Source: Caenorhabditis elegans
Lineage: Eukaryota; Nematoda; Chromadorea; Rhabditida; Rhabditidae
Assembly: GCF_000002985.6 (NCBI RefSeq)
Contig: NC_003281.10
Location: 13,082,001-13,146,000 of the forward strand
Direction: 5' to 3'
Length of the DNA stretch: 64,000 nt
A program made the position numbers and the translations under genes. Every line of letters begins with the position of its first letter. Position 1 is the first letter of the stretch. Positions 46,801-55,999 of the stretch are shown piece after piece. The notes below the pieces were generated by a model. That model was given only the letters and a program-made list of their open reading frames with translations, searched no databases and was not told where the DNA came from.

Positions 46801-49800
46801 GTTGAAAATTTCTGGAAAAAATTCTATAATTTGCTGGCAATTTTCAACAAAAATGTTCAACTTTCTAAAAATTCTATGAGCCTTTTTCCAATTGTCTCAA
46901 CTAAAATGAACGCAATTTTCAAATTCATGTATTAATACAGCAAATATTTTTGCACATTCTAACACTAAATTAAACAAATATATTGGAGAACAGGCCCATT
47001 TTGTGCCTACAATTGGGCCCACAAATGCCGCGAGCCCATGTCTCCAAATATCTCTGAATAATTTTTTTTTTGCAGCAGTTTTATACTTTAAATTCCCCAA
47101 AGTTTCAAAAAAACTCAAAATATATGTATTATTCCAGATTGCATGGACCCGAGTCTCCGACGGAGCCTTATTGACAGCTGGCAACCGCACCTTCACACGA
47201 GATCCAAGATGGCAGGTGTCAAAGAAGTCTGCTAATATTTGGGTATTGAATTTGAGGTGAGAAGTTGGGAAATATAATTGGAGGAGGTTAGAAAACAACC
47301 AGTTTGAAATTTATTAAAATAAGATCGCTAACCGTTATAAGTTATTTATAGTAAGTTATATAGTAAGTTATATAGTAAGTTATATAGTTAGTTATATAGT
47401 AAGTTATATAGTAAGTTATATAGTTAGTTATATAGTTAATTGTATAGTAAGTTATATAGTTAGTTATATAGTAAGTTATATAGTAAGTTATATAGTTAGT
47501 TATATAGTTAGTTATATAGTTAGTTATATAGTAAGTTGTATAGTAAGTTATATAGTAAGTTATATAGTAAGTTATATAGTAAGTTATATAGTTAGTTATA
47601 TAGTTAGTTATATAGTAAGTTGTATAGTAAGTTATATAGTAAGTTATATAGTTAGTTATATAGTTAGTTATATAGTAAGTTGTATAGTAAGTTATATAGT
47701 AAGTTATATAGTTAGTTATATAGTTAGTTATATAGTAAGTTATATAGTTAGTTATATAGTAAGTTATATAGTAAGTTATATAGTAAGTTATATAGTTAAT
47801 TGTATAGTAAGTTATATAGTTAGTTATATAGTAAGTTATATAGTAAGTTATAGTTAGTTATATAGTAAGTTATTTAGTAAGTTATAGTAAGTTATATAGT
47901 AAGTTATATAGTTAGTTATATAGTAAGTTATATAGTAAGTTATATAGTTAGTTATATAAGTTTGTATATTTCCTGTGTATTTTTTCACATTCAATATACA
48001 ACGTTTTAGTAAAAAAAATTGAGCCAATTTATTTTTTCCTCTGCTACTTATGCTAGCAAAACTCTTTTCTTTTTCAGACGAGCCGAGCAGCAGGATTCGG
48101 GATGTTATTTATGTGAAATCAATGACAAGCACAATACAGTGTATGCAGTTTATTTGAAAGTTCTGGAGCCACCACTTCCATCTCCATCTTCACTGCAGAG
48201 TGAGTTCTAGTTGGGTTTTCTCTGAGTTTGGAGCATTTTTTTTTAGCTTAAGCTTATTATAAAATTTAAAGAAACTACAGTAACTATTATCTACTTTAAC
48301 AGTATTTGTGTGAGTAAGTAATAAGTTTATTAGCTAGAGATTAGTTGTAAAATATGATTTCAGTCGTCTTAAAGACTCATAAATTGTGATATAGAAATTT
48401 CAAAAGATTACTGATTTCCAGAAAAATCCACAAAACTGATGGCAAACATGTCTGGGGATGAAGTAGTTCTTAACTGTACTGTAACATCAACTGATAAGGA
48501 TGAAGAAGTACTTGATGTGGTATGGACAAGAGATGGAAATACGATAAACTTTAATGACACTGAAAGTAAGTTTTTGCCTACTGAATATGGGAGTTTCATA
48601 AGTAAATTGTGAGCGAAAATAGTTGTCGGTTTTGCCTACCCTTCGCCTAACCTTGCCTTTGCTATCTTAAACTGCTGGGATAGGCTGGGCTAGACAAATC
48701 TAGTGTAGGCTAGGAAATCGGTGGGTAGGTTAGATATGTTTAGGATAGCGATAGTAAAGAAAATATCCTAAACATGTCTTTGCCTAGCCCTGCCTGGCCC
48801 AGCCTACCCCAGCCTAACCCAGCCCAGCCCAGCCCAGCCTAGCCCAGTTTTTTGTTTTGCTGGAATTGCAAGACTCTGATGTAAAAGTGAGAAAATCATT
48901 ATACTTCTCTCAAAATCACGACAAACTTCAGCTAAAAATTACCGCTTTCCAAAAATGTGCCAGAAAAAGGCAGGCAGGCACCTAAGACAGAAACGTTACC
49001 TACCTATTATCGCTCTTGCATGAATATATGTAATTGAACTTTTGATCTGAAATTGCTATCCTAAACATGTCTAACCTACTCTACGATTACCTAACCTACC
49101 CTAGCCCAGCCTAGCCCAGCATAGCCCAGCCTAGCCCAGCCTAGCCCAGCCTAGCCCAAGCATACCCAAATATATATATAGCCCTAGCATACCCAAATAT
49201 TGAATTGCTTAGAATTGCAAATGAGTGGTTTGTATGTGTAAGTTGATCGACTTGTTCAGTTTACATTACTCTGTCTCGTTCGGGGTAGCCAAAACCTCAC
49301 AAAACAAACAAGTTCCTTCCGGGGGGACCACCAGAAGTTGGAGACGTCCCCCCACCATTTTCCAATTTCCTCTCAATTACCACACACACTGCTTGAATAA
49401 AAATCCCGTGTATGTATACTACATCATGGACGAGCGGAACTATAATTGGCGGATGGATGGATTGGATTAGATCGGAGAGAGCGGGAGAGAGAGAAGCAGG
49501 TGTGCAATGGAGCGAGTATGAGTGATGATAGAAGACACCTCGGGATGTTTGGAGGACCGGGGAGGGGGATAATGTTTTATTCATCATTCCGCCACTCATC
49601 ATCATCTCTCAATTCAATTGAATTGTGTGTATTTAGAAGAATAAAATATTTGGAGGAGATAGGCATACGAAAACTGCCGGGGTCTTCCGTCCTTCCCGTC
49701 AAGAGCGGTCGGAACAACTTAGCAGCCGACGTCCTACGGGCATCTACAGTAGCCAAGAACTGGGCGGCAGTTCCTGAACTTTTGGCATTTTTTGAGAAAA

Positions 49801-51811
49801 CTATAGCACATGTTCAAGTCCTTTAGATATTTGAATAGATCATGAAATTCGAAAGAAATTTTTTTTTGATCGACGGCTTCCAAAAAAGTGGTAAAAACTG
49901 GGATTTTTCCAATTTTCAAAAAATCATAGAAAATTTAAAAAAATTTTACTACGATATTTGGTCAGGGTGCTATATTCTCTTTTTTGGATCCAATCTACAG
50001 TATACATTTTTGAAAAACACCAAAAATATGGGTGAATTGATGCAAAAACTTGAAGAAAGCCAAGAAGTGGGCCGGGCTCAATGTGGAAAATTTAGCATCG
50101 GAGACAAAAATTCCTGAGCAAAATTTAATTGTTTCACATTAAAAAATCAGGAAAAATCCCTTTTTTGGTGTGAAGTCTCCGGAAAATTGGCAATTGGTGG
50201 TTGAAAAAAAGGCAAAAATCTGATGCAAAAATTGAGAAAATTTACTATAATAAGATAATTCAAAAAATACTGCGAAAATTCTAACTTTTGCAGAAAATTG
50301 CCTGAAGGAGGTAGGCAGGCACCTAGGCCTAAAAAGTTGCCTACCTACCATGTAATTAAAATTTTGATCTGTAATTTTCAGTACACTATTTTCACTAATT
50401 TTGTGTCCTGTAAATTGCTCTAAAAACAATTTTATTTTTTGGATTTCTAAGTGAGTGAAATTATTTCTCTCCTCTGCAGTTCTCCTTAATTTAAAATTTT
50501 CAAACCATGCACTTCTCGCGTTCCTGCCTCCCACCCTAATCCTCTCAATTTCGTTCGAAAATTTACATAACGAGATCTCGAGGTGTTGAGTAGTACAAGT
50601 GTTTGAGCTCTCTTATGTATAATAAGGTACTTGATATTTTCGAAAACAGAAATTGAGGTGGTTGGGGGAAGAGGGGATGTTTGACTCCTAGTTGTAGGGG
50701 AAGTTGAGAAAATTCGATAACCAAAATGTGTTTCCAGAATACATTCTGAAAGTGAAAAGAGACGCTGGAGTTGTGATTGAAACGATGCGAATCCGGAAGG
50801 CGACAATGGAGGATGATGGGAATTACGCTTGTGAGCATAGTCAGCAGAAGGCGTCACAAATTGTTCACATCAATAGTAAGTTTAAATCAAAAATTGCATT
50901 TAGAGCAGGGGTGTGCGGTAAATTTGTCTATTTTGCCAAATTTGCCGAGCCCGGCAAATTTCAAACTTTGCCGCACACCTTGATTTGAAGTAGGCATGCA
51001 TTGTTTTGCCTACCTATTGTTTATTAGGATCAGGGGTGGGCTGCAATTGCCGATCGGCAAATTTTTTGATGGCAAAATTGGCGAATCGGCAAATTACAGG
51101 TTTGTCGGTTCGCCGGAAAATTTCAATTCCTGCAATTCACCGGTTTGCCGATTTGCCGGAAATTTTCAATTCCGGCAATTTGTCGGTTTGCCAATTCGCC
51201 GGAAAGTTTCAATTTCAACAATTTGTCGGTTTGCCGATTTGCCGGAAATTTTCAGTTCCGACAATTTACCGTTTTACCGGAAATTTTCTATTCTAAAAAT
51301 TTGCCGTTTTGCCGGAAATTTTCAATTCCGGCAATTTGCCGATTTGCCGGAAATTTCCAATTCAAGCAATCTGGCGGTTTGCCGATTTGCCGGAAATTTT
51401 TATTTTCGTCAGTTTGCCGGTTTGCCGATTTGCCGGAAATTTCCAATTCAGGCAATCTGGCGGTTTGCCGATTTGCCGGAAATGTTTATTTTCGTCAGTT
51501 TGCCGGTTTGCCAATTCGCCGGAAATTTCAATTCCGGCAATTTTCCGGTTTGCCGGAAAAAGTCGTTTGCCGCCCACTTCTATGTTAGGACACCATTGGG
51601 TTACTGTAGTGGTGCAATAGGGATACGGAAGAAGACCCTTTCTGAAAATGGGCGAATTCTGACGAGAATTAATTGCCGGTTTCCTATCACTTTCCTATCA
51701 AAATTCAAAAAAAAACATTTTTCAGAAGCAGAAGCTCAAACATCCAACTCTGCAACATTCCCTTGCTCCATATTCTCCATTTCAATTTTTATGTATTTTT
51801 TATATTTATAG
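37859..51811 (+). CDS. zig-8: ZIG-8, two-Ig-domain Dpr-like neuronal receptor (seven exons, 268 aa)
   Basis: Exons: 37,859-37,913; 43,392-43,534; 47,138-47,256; 48,078-48,199; 48,422-48,565; 50,738-50,875; 51,726-51,811. Phases agree. The protein has a signal peptide (MRRFSNICVILFSFLYATG). Ig domain 1 has C57, W69 (IAWTRV), and C118 in DSGCYLC. Ig domain 2 has C165, W181 (VVWTRDG), and C226 in DDGNYAC. Sequons are N82-R-T, N155-M-S, N164-C-T and N191-D-T. The last 17 residues are hydrophobic (SIFSISIFMYFLYL), so a GPI anchor or a short tail is possible. The stretch ALLTAGNRTFTRDPRWQV is typical of fly Dpr first Ig domains. From the literature, ZIG-8 is the worm Dpr homologue and pairs with RIG-5. 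The first exon is inferred from its signal peptide and matching phase. Confidence 0.93.
38045..38310. repeat. Foldback element with GGGTCTCGTTAGGTATTGGCGGCAAAA arms
   Basis: GCAATCGTGCTCCAGCGC...GGGTCTCGTTAGGTATTGGCGGCAAAACTG is mirrored by TTTTGCCGTCAAATACCTAACGAGACC...GGAGCGCGATTGCAC. The loop includes repeats of TAACATGT. Same family at 63,575-63,735. Confidence 0.88.
38420..38655. repeat. CGCGACGCGACACGCAACGCGCC element, copy 1
   Basis: About 230 bp from TTCTGGCCTTCCTCATTG through ACAACGCGTGGGAAAGTCGTGTACTCCACA and GCCGCGACGCGACACGCAACGCGCC to GAGGGAAGCCAGAAATCCGT. It lies in zig-8 intron 1. Other copies at 41,845, 44,178, 44,572, 45,655, 59,064, 63,325 and 63,815. Confidence 0.88.
40585..40770. 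repeat. ATGCGGGAGAA dispersed foldback element, second copy
   Basis: GGGTCTCATTTCGGCTTGATCTAC..AAATGCGGGAGAACAGACGCAGACTTTTCAAC on the left and CCGCACTTTTTGTAGATGAAACCGCAATGAGA on the right; compare 16,130-16,290. Confidence 0.8.
41845..42062. repeat. CGCGACGCGACACGCAACGCGCC element, copy 2
   Basis: Reverse orientation relative to copy 1: CACGGATTTCTGACTTCCCTCATAAATT...GGCGCGTTGCGTGTCGCGTCGCG...GGAAAGCCAGAACCCCGTG. Both terminal inverted repeats (CACGG..TTCTG and its complement) are present. Confidence 0.9.
42825..43022. repeat. Foldback MITE-like element, GCGTATTGCACAACATATTTGACGCGC family
   Basis: TTACGGGAACACTAAATTCAGAGAATGCGTACCGTGCAACATATTTGACGCGCAGAACATCTCGTAG is followed by the inverted complement ending TTTTGTGTTCTCGTAATAG. 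One-armed relatives occur at 43,620-43,755 and 57,648-57,765. Confidence 0.9.
43770..43905. repeat. Short CCGGCAAATCGGCAAA minisatellite block
   Basis: About three units of the family found at 12-14.6, 18 and 51 kb, joined to a one-armed copy of the GCGTATTGCACAACATATTTGACGCGC element (43,620-43,755). Confidence 0.8.
44178..44815. repeat. Two inverted copies of the CGCGACGCGACACGCAACGCGCC element
   Basis: Copy 3 (44,178-44,410) and copy 4 (44,572-44,808) face opposite ways, each with CACGG..TTCTGGC-type termini. The spacer (44,411-44,571) contains GCGGCACGGAAAAATGAGCGGAGTTTAGA, whose complement occurs at 44,018-44,050 and which recurs at 44,970-45,000. They look like insertions into or beside an older foldback. 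Confidence 0.85.
45655..45875. repeat. CGCGACGCGACACGCAACGCGCC element, copy 5
   Basis: CACGGGGTTCTGGCCTTCCTCATTG at the left, GGGAAGCCAGAACACCGTG at the right; internal core present. Lies in zig-8 intron 2. Confidence 0.9.
47340..47962. repeat. 12-bp tandem repeat AGTAAGTTATAT / AGTTAGTTATAT, about 50 units
   Basis: A nearly perfect array with two main unit types in no simple order. It starts about 85 bp after the donor of zig-8 exon 3 and fills most of the 821-bp intron 3. The AGTAAGTTATAT unit contains the 5' splice-site consensus GTAAGT. Confidence 0.96.
48566..50737 (+). other. zig-8 intron 5 (2.2 kb)
   Basis: Holds (CCTAGCCCAGC)n-like runs at about 48,770-48,845 and 49,080-49,160 with related TAGGCTAGG words at 48,680-48,740. 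A repeat-free GC-richer block lies at 49,250-49,800, and 50,470-50,735 is a further unique segment. The 49,250-49,800 block is the best enhancer or cryptic-exon candidate in zig-8. Confidence 0.45.
50915..51580. repeat. TTTGCCGG minisatellite array in zig-8 intron 6
   Basis: About 12 units of TTTGCCGATTTGCCGGAAATTTTCAATTCCGGCAA, same family as 12,065-13,385 and in the same orientation, with short inverted ends (GGCAAATTTTTTGATGGCAAAATTGGC). Open frames across it are repeat translations. Confidence 0.92.
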
Positions 51812-51905
51812 CTTATTCCTGAACATCTGAAAATTAACTATTACTATTGAATTATCATCAAAAAAAATTCTCAATGATTCTGACTTCCTCTTTAAAGTGC
51901 GGGTT

Positions 51906-51922
51906 TTTATTTTTTAAATAAA
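51906..51922. terminator. Convergent poly(A) signals of zig-8 and the glycosyltransferase
   Basis: AATAAA on + at 51,917-51,922 lies 106 bp past the zig-8 stop. AATAAA on - (read as TTTATT at 51,906-51,911) lies 103 bp past the glycosyltransferase stop. Only five bases separate them, so the two transcripts should overlap in their 3' ends. Confidence 0.7.
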
Positions 51923-52013
51923 TTATGCTTGAAACTTTATTAATAGTATTATTCGAGATCATTTTTTTCAGAGAATCAAAATATAAATAAATTACCAATT
52001 ACGTAGATATCTG

Positions 52014-55000
52014 CTATTTTTCTTTAAGTTCTTCTAAATCAGGATTTTTCGATTTTCGACACGATTTACAACGGTTCAGTTTCAGGCTTTCAAAGGCCTC
52101 TATATATTGTTGGTCCCTCTTTTTAGTGTGCCATGCCAGAATTTCATAAGATTCCCGGTCGTTTGTCTGAAACATAAATGTTTTTTAAGCTTAGTTTTTC
52201 AAAAATTACGCTTAGGCTTAGGTGTAGTTTTAGGCTTAGGCTTAGACTTAGGCTTAAGCTTAGATATAAACCTAGGCTTAGGCTTAGGCTTGGCGTCAGT
52301 GGCGAGCGTTACGCTATTTAGGCTTGTTAGGCTTAGGCTTAGGCTTAGGCTTAGACTTAGGCTTGGGCTTAGGCTTAAACTTAGGCTTTGGCTTAAACTT
52401 CGGCTGAGGCTTGGCGTCACTGGCGAGCGTTAGCTGACGCTATTTTGGCTAGGGTTTATTATGCTTAGGCTTAAGCTTAACTTTATATACTAGGTTTAGG
52501 GTTAGACTTAGGCTTAGGCTTAGGCTTAGACTTAGCCCGAGGCTTAGATTTAGGCTTAGGCTTAGAGTTAAGCTTATAGGGTGGGCTTGGGCCTAGGCTT
52601 AGGCTTAGGCTTACAAGCTAGGCTTACAAGCTTGAAACATATCAAAATCTGCATCTTACCGCTTCCTCTATCATATACATAAATGGAAGTTGATTTTTTT
52701 TGATCCCAACGTCGCCGGCAAGCAAGCCAGTAATGAACACATCTTCAACCTGGAAAATTGCTATACTTACTATTACGGGAACAGTAAATCATGAGAATGC
52801 GTACTTGGTGCATTTCATTTGACGCGCGATATCTTTTAGCGAAAACTACAGTAAGAACTCAAATAACAATAGATATTTAAGCTCTTACTGTAGTTTTCGC
52901 TAAGAGATATCGCGCGTCAAATAAAATGCACTAAGTACGCATTCTCATGATTTATTGTTCCCGTAATAGTTAGGGTCAAATTTTTAGGAAGAAAATTTAT
53001 CTTCAAAATTAAAACATCTTGTGAGTTTTGGATCAAGATACTAGAACTACTGAATGTGATATGACGCTTCTAATTTAACGATTTTACAATTTTTCCACAT
53101 CTACAGAAATAAATTTCCTATGCTTTGTTGCTTCGACAATCCGTTTTGCAGCTTTTCGTGTCAAAAAATACGTTGGTCCCGATAAATATGATGGATAAAC
53201 TGAGCATTTGAAAGAGTTTTTGGAAATTTGCCTGAAAATTCAAATTTTGCAGTTACCAATGTTGAACAAAGTTACCATTTTGCATTGTCTTCCCCATGAT
53301 TAACTGCAACTCCAGCTTCATATTTCTCACCGTAAATGGAAAAAGTTGACGTATTGATTGTTTTATCATTGATTAGTGGGGTGAGTTGATCCGGATAGAA
53401 AAGGACGTCTTCATCGATTTTGCCAATTAGATTGGGTGATTTTGTTTTTGAAATTGAGTAAAGTAGCAAGGATATTGTCTGAAAAAGTATAGGTTAGTTC
53501 AAATCTGGCTTTTCCGATTTTCAGAAGCCCGAAAAATCTGAAATTTTAGAAAATAAAAATAAAACTCTGTGCAGGTGTATATTTTCGGTATTTTGAATTT
53601 CAAAAAAAATTGGGAAATTTTATAATTGTCGAGTTCAACGAAATTTATTTTATTATGTTAAAGTTATTATTTTTTAGAAAAAAGCGGCCTGAAAATTTTT
53701 CTCTGCGCCCTCTCATTTTCTTATGCTATTTCTCATGTTCTTGTATTTTAAGTCTATGTCAAAGAGTCCGATTTTCTTGTTGTTATATTTTTGACTGAAA
53801 AAAAAATATTTTTGACGGAAAAATTTTTTTGACTGAAAAAAATTGTTTTGACTGAAAAATTTTGGTCAAGAAGTTTCACATTTTCGCTTACTTTGACATA
53901 GACTTAAAAATACAGGAGCGTGAGAAATAATATAAGAAAGTGAGAGGGCGCAGAGAAAACTTTCAGACCGATTTTTTTCTTTAAAAAAATTAATAACTAA
54001 ATTTCGTTGAACTCGAAAATTGCCGAATTATCAAATTTCTATTTTTTTTAAATTCGAAATACCAAAAATATGAACCCACAACTAGAGTTTTATTTGTATT
54101 TTCTTAATTAAAAAACTTTTTTTTTTAATTCCAGAATGTCCAAAATCAGAAAAAGAGAAATTATTAAAATAATTATTTTTCAAATGACAAAAATTTTTTT
54201 TTTCAAAAAATATATACCTTATATGATAAATTGAGATAATTATCCTCCAAATCAATGACAATCATATCTCCAAAAACTTTGGCTTCTTCCAAAACCACTG
54301 CATTCAATTTCTCGTCTGCTCCATTTATTCCGACCAGAAATAATGCCTTCATCCTTCCATCGCCAATTATTTGACTATTTTCTGGATTCATCCAAGTTTT
54401 TCGTAGAATGTTGCGACGAGCGAAATTGTCACAATTCGAAGAAACAATCATTAGTATTTCCGAATTTTCCAAGAAATTTGGTAGATGAAGCCATGTGTAA
54501 TTTTGTTGAATATCAGTGAAGGCGATACGAAAATTGGAACCATCGTCGATTGTATTTCCTAGGTTGTTGTCTGAATAATTAATTGTTTGAAATTTTTTTA
54601 AAGGTTGAGATATTTTACTATTTTTGACAAATTTTCATTTTACACGACGGAAAATATGCCGTAATGACTAAATATTGACTGTTAAAATTTTTAAAATTTT
54701 TTCTAAGCTTTTTTATAATTTTCCTAAATTTTGCAAAAAAAAATTTCAAAATTTTGATTATCATTTTTTTAACCTAATTTTGGCATTTTCGCGTTTTCCA
54801 GCTTTTTTTAAATTTTTTTAAAATTTTCAGTCAAGGTTTTGGTATGTTTCCAAACTTTCAACAGAGAAGTTTTGAGCAATATCGACTCTTCGAACTACTT
54901 ATAAATGACTAAAACAAAATTAAAATATAAAATTAGTATAAAAATTTTTTTGGGCACATCACAAAAACTAACACATATGTACTGTTTTTTTTTAATTTAG

Positions 55001-55250
55001 AAATTAAAAACTTATAGCTAAAAACTTTTGTAAGTACTCACTCTCTTGCCACTCGTCTTGTATACACTCTCGATCGATTTGGGTGAATTGTTGAGTATTT
55101 TTGTATACTGAAAAAAATATTACTGGCGCAGGAAAAAATTAAAAACTTACGAAGCAAGAATCCCGACGCAACAATGATAAATATTACAACTAAACGATTG
55201 ACTCTTGATGAAGCTCGACGGCTTTGCCGCATTGGTGGACTGAAATTCAT
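52014..55250 (-). CDS. Family 31 glycosyltransferase (galactosyltransferase fold), type II membrane protein (seven exons, 363 or 365 aa)
   Basis: Exons: 55,151-55,250; 55,042-55,107; 54,218-54,570; 53,276-53,478; 53,105 (or 53,099)-53,231; 52,660-52,749; 52,014-52,166. Phases agree with either donor of exon 5. Short basic N-terminus ([13 protein letters not shown]), then one hydrophobic segment ([14 protein letters not shown]), as in Golgi type II enzymes. Family 31 motifs in order: RRNILRKTW (107-115), [26 protein letters not shown] (ends 173), KIDEDVL with the DxD metal-binding motif (D195, D197), [18 protein letters not shown] and [12 protein letters not shown]. The predicted activity is transfer of galactose or GlcNAc in beta-1,3 linkage to glycans; the exact donor and acceptor cannot be read from sequence. 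The tail after exon 6 ends in CKSCRKSKN and a short acidic/basic stretch. Confidence 0.88.
52190..52625. repeat. Interstitial telomere-like repeat (TTAGGC)n
   Basis: Degenerate hexamer array TTAGGCTTAGGC with TTAGAC, TTAAGC and TTGGGC variants, interrupted twice by TTGGCGTCA.TGGCGAGCGTTA. It lies in the last intron of the glycosyltransferase gene (52,167-52,659). TTAGGC is the nematode telomere unit; the G-rich strand is the + strand here. Confidence 0.95.
52765..52972. repeat. Foldback MITE-like element, TTACGGGAACA termini, second copy
   Basis: TTACGGGAACAGTAAATCATGAGAATGCG..GACGCGCGATATCTTTTAGCGAAAACTACAGTAAGAACTC and its inverted complement ending GTTCCCGTAATAGT. Close relative of 18,808-18,998. 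In glycosyltransferase intron 5. Confidence 0.92.
53565..54085. repeat. Foldback element in glycosyltransferase intron 3
   Basis: TTTCGGTATTTTGAATTT...TCGAGTTCAACGAAATTTA...CTCTGCGCCCTCTCATTTTCTTATG...AAGTCTATGTCAAAG is mirrored at 53,885-54,080. The loop holds repeats of TTTTTGACTGAAAAA. Confidence 0.9.
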
Positions 55251-55956
55251 TTCAGTCGAAATAAAACTATAAAGTACTCAGTATACTTCAGTATAGTTTT
55301 TTTTTGAAAGTTCATTCTGCGGTGGGAAATTTATTTCAAAACTATTAAAAAGCTGTTCAAATTTGGAAAATTCTAACAAGCTTTAGGGGAACAATTTCAG
55401 ATTTTTTCCAGAAAAAATTGTTGAAAAAGTTTTTAGAATATTTGATTTTGCGGAAAAAATTTCATGTTTACAAATTCTTTCATATTGCTTTCCTACTATT
55501 AATAAAGTTTTAAAATTATAAAAGTATCGCAAAAATCCAATTTTAAAAACCTTAAAAACCCAATATTTTTGATTTTTTCCACAAAATTTTATTTCAAGCA
55601 GGGCCCCGAAACTAGTGAAACACGTTTTCACTGAAAAAAAATTTCAAATCAAAAGTTCACAGGGTAAGAGCAGAGGTGTGTAAGGTTTGTAAAGCTTTTT
55701 GGAAATTTCAATTTTTTCAAAAAAAAAAATCTAAAATTTTTTAAAAACAAAAATTTGAAATATTTGCCCACTGTTCAACAATTCTGAAAACATACAAGGT
55801 TCTAAAAAATTCATTGAAAATTTGGGTTTTCAAATTTCGGGGTTAAACTGACCCTCTAAAACGCAAATTATTTCTCACAAAGTTGATTAGTAACTTTCAT
55901 AGAACATCAACAACTAATATCTAACTTTTTAAGCATTTAGAGAAATGAAAACTCAC

Positions 55957-55999
55957 GAGGTAACAAAATGTTCGTAGTAAGCGAATCTTAACGGTTGTT
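55957..55999 (-). other. Candidate 43-nt exon upstream of the glycosyltransferase
   Basis: A segment with TTTTCAG in front and GTGAGT behind on the minus strand, 700 bp 5' of the glycosyltransferase ATG. It may be a 5' UTR exon of that gene. No acceptable acceptor leading into the 55,250 start was found, so the assignment is weak. Confidence 0.25.

Larger units (their letters stand above)
43535..47137 (+). other. zig-8 intron 2 (3.6 kb)
   Basis: Repeats listed separately, plus a unique segment at 45,010-45,600 with GC-richer stretches (45,260-45,470), an alternating CG run at 46,514-46,528, and 46,480-46,760 containing mixed unique sequence. No exon with acceptable splice sites seen. Confidence 0.45.

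Noticed and set aside
47340..47962. CRISPR-like or direct-repeat array
   Set aside because: A simple 12-bp tandem repeat without spacers, in a eukaryotic intron.
50996..51811. 271-aa plus-strand open frame, the longest in the window
   Set aside because: It is mostly the TTTGCCGG minisatellite in zig-8 intron 6. Only its last 86 nt are a real exon, reached by splicing.
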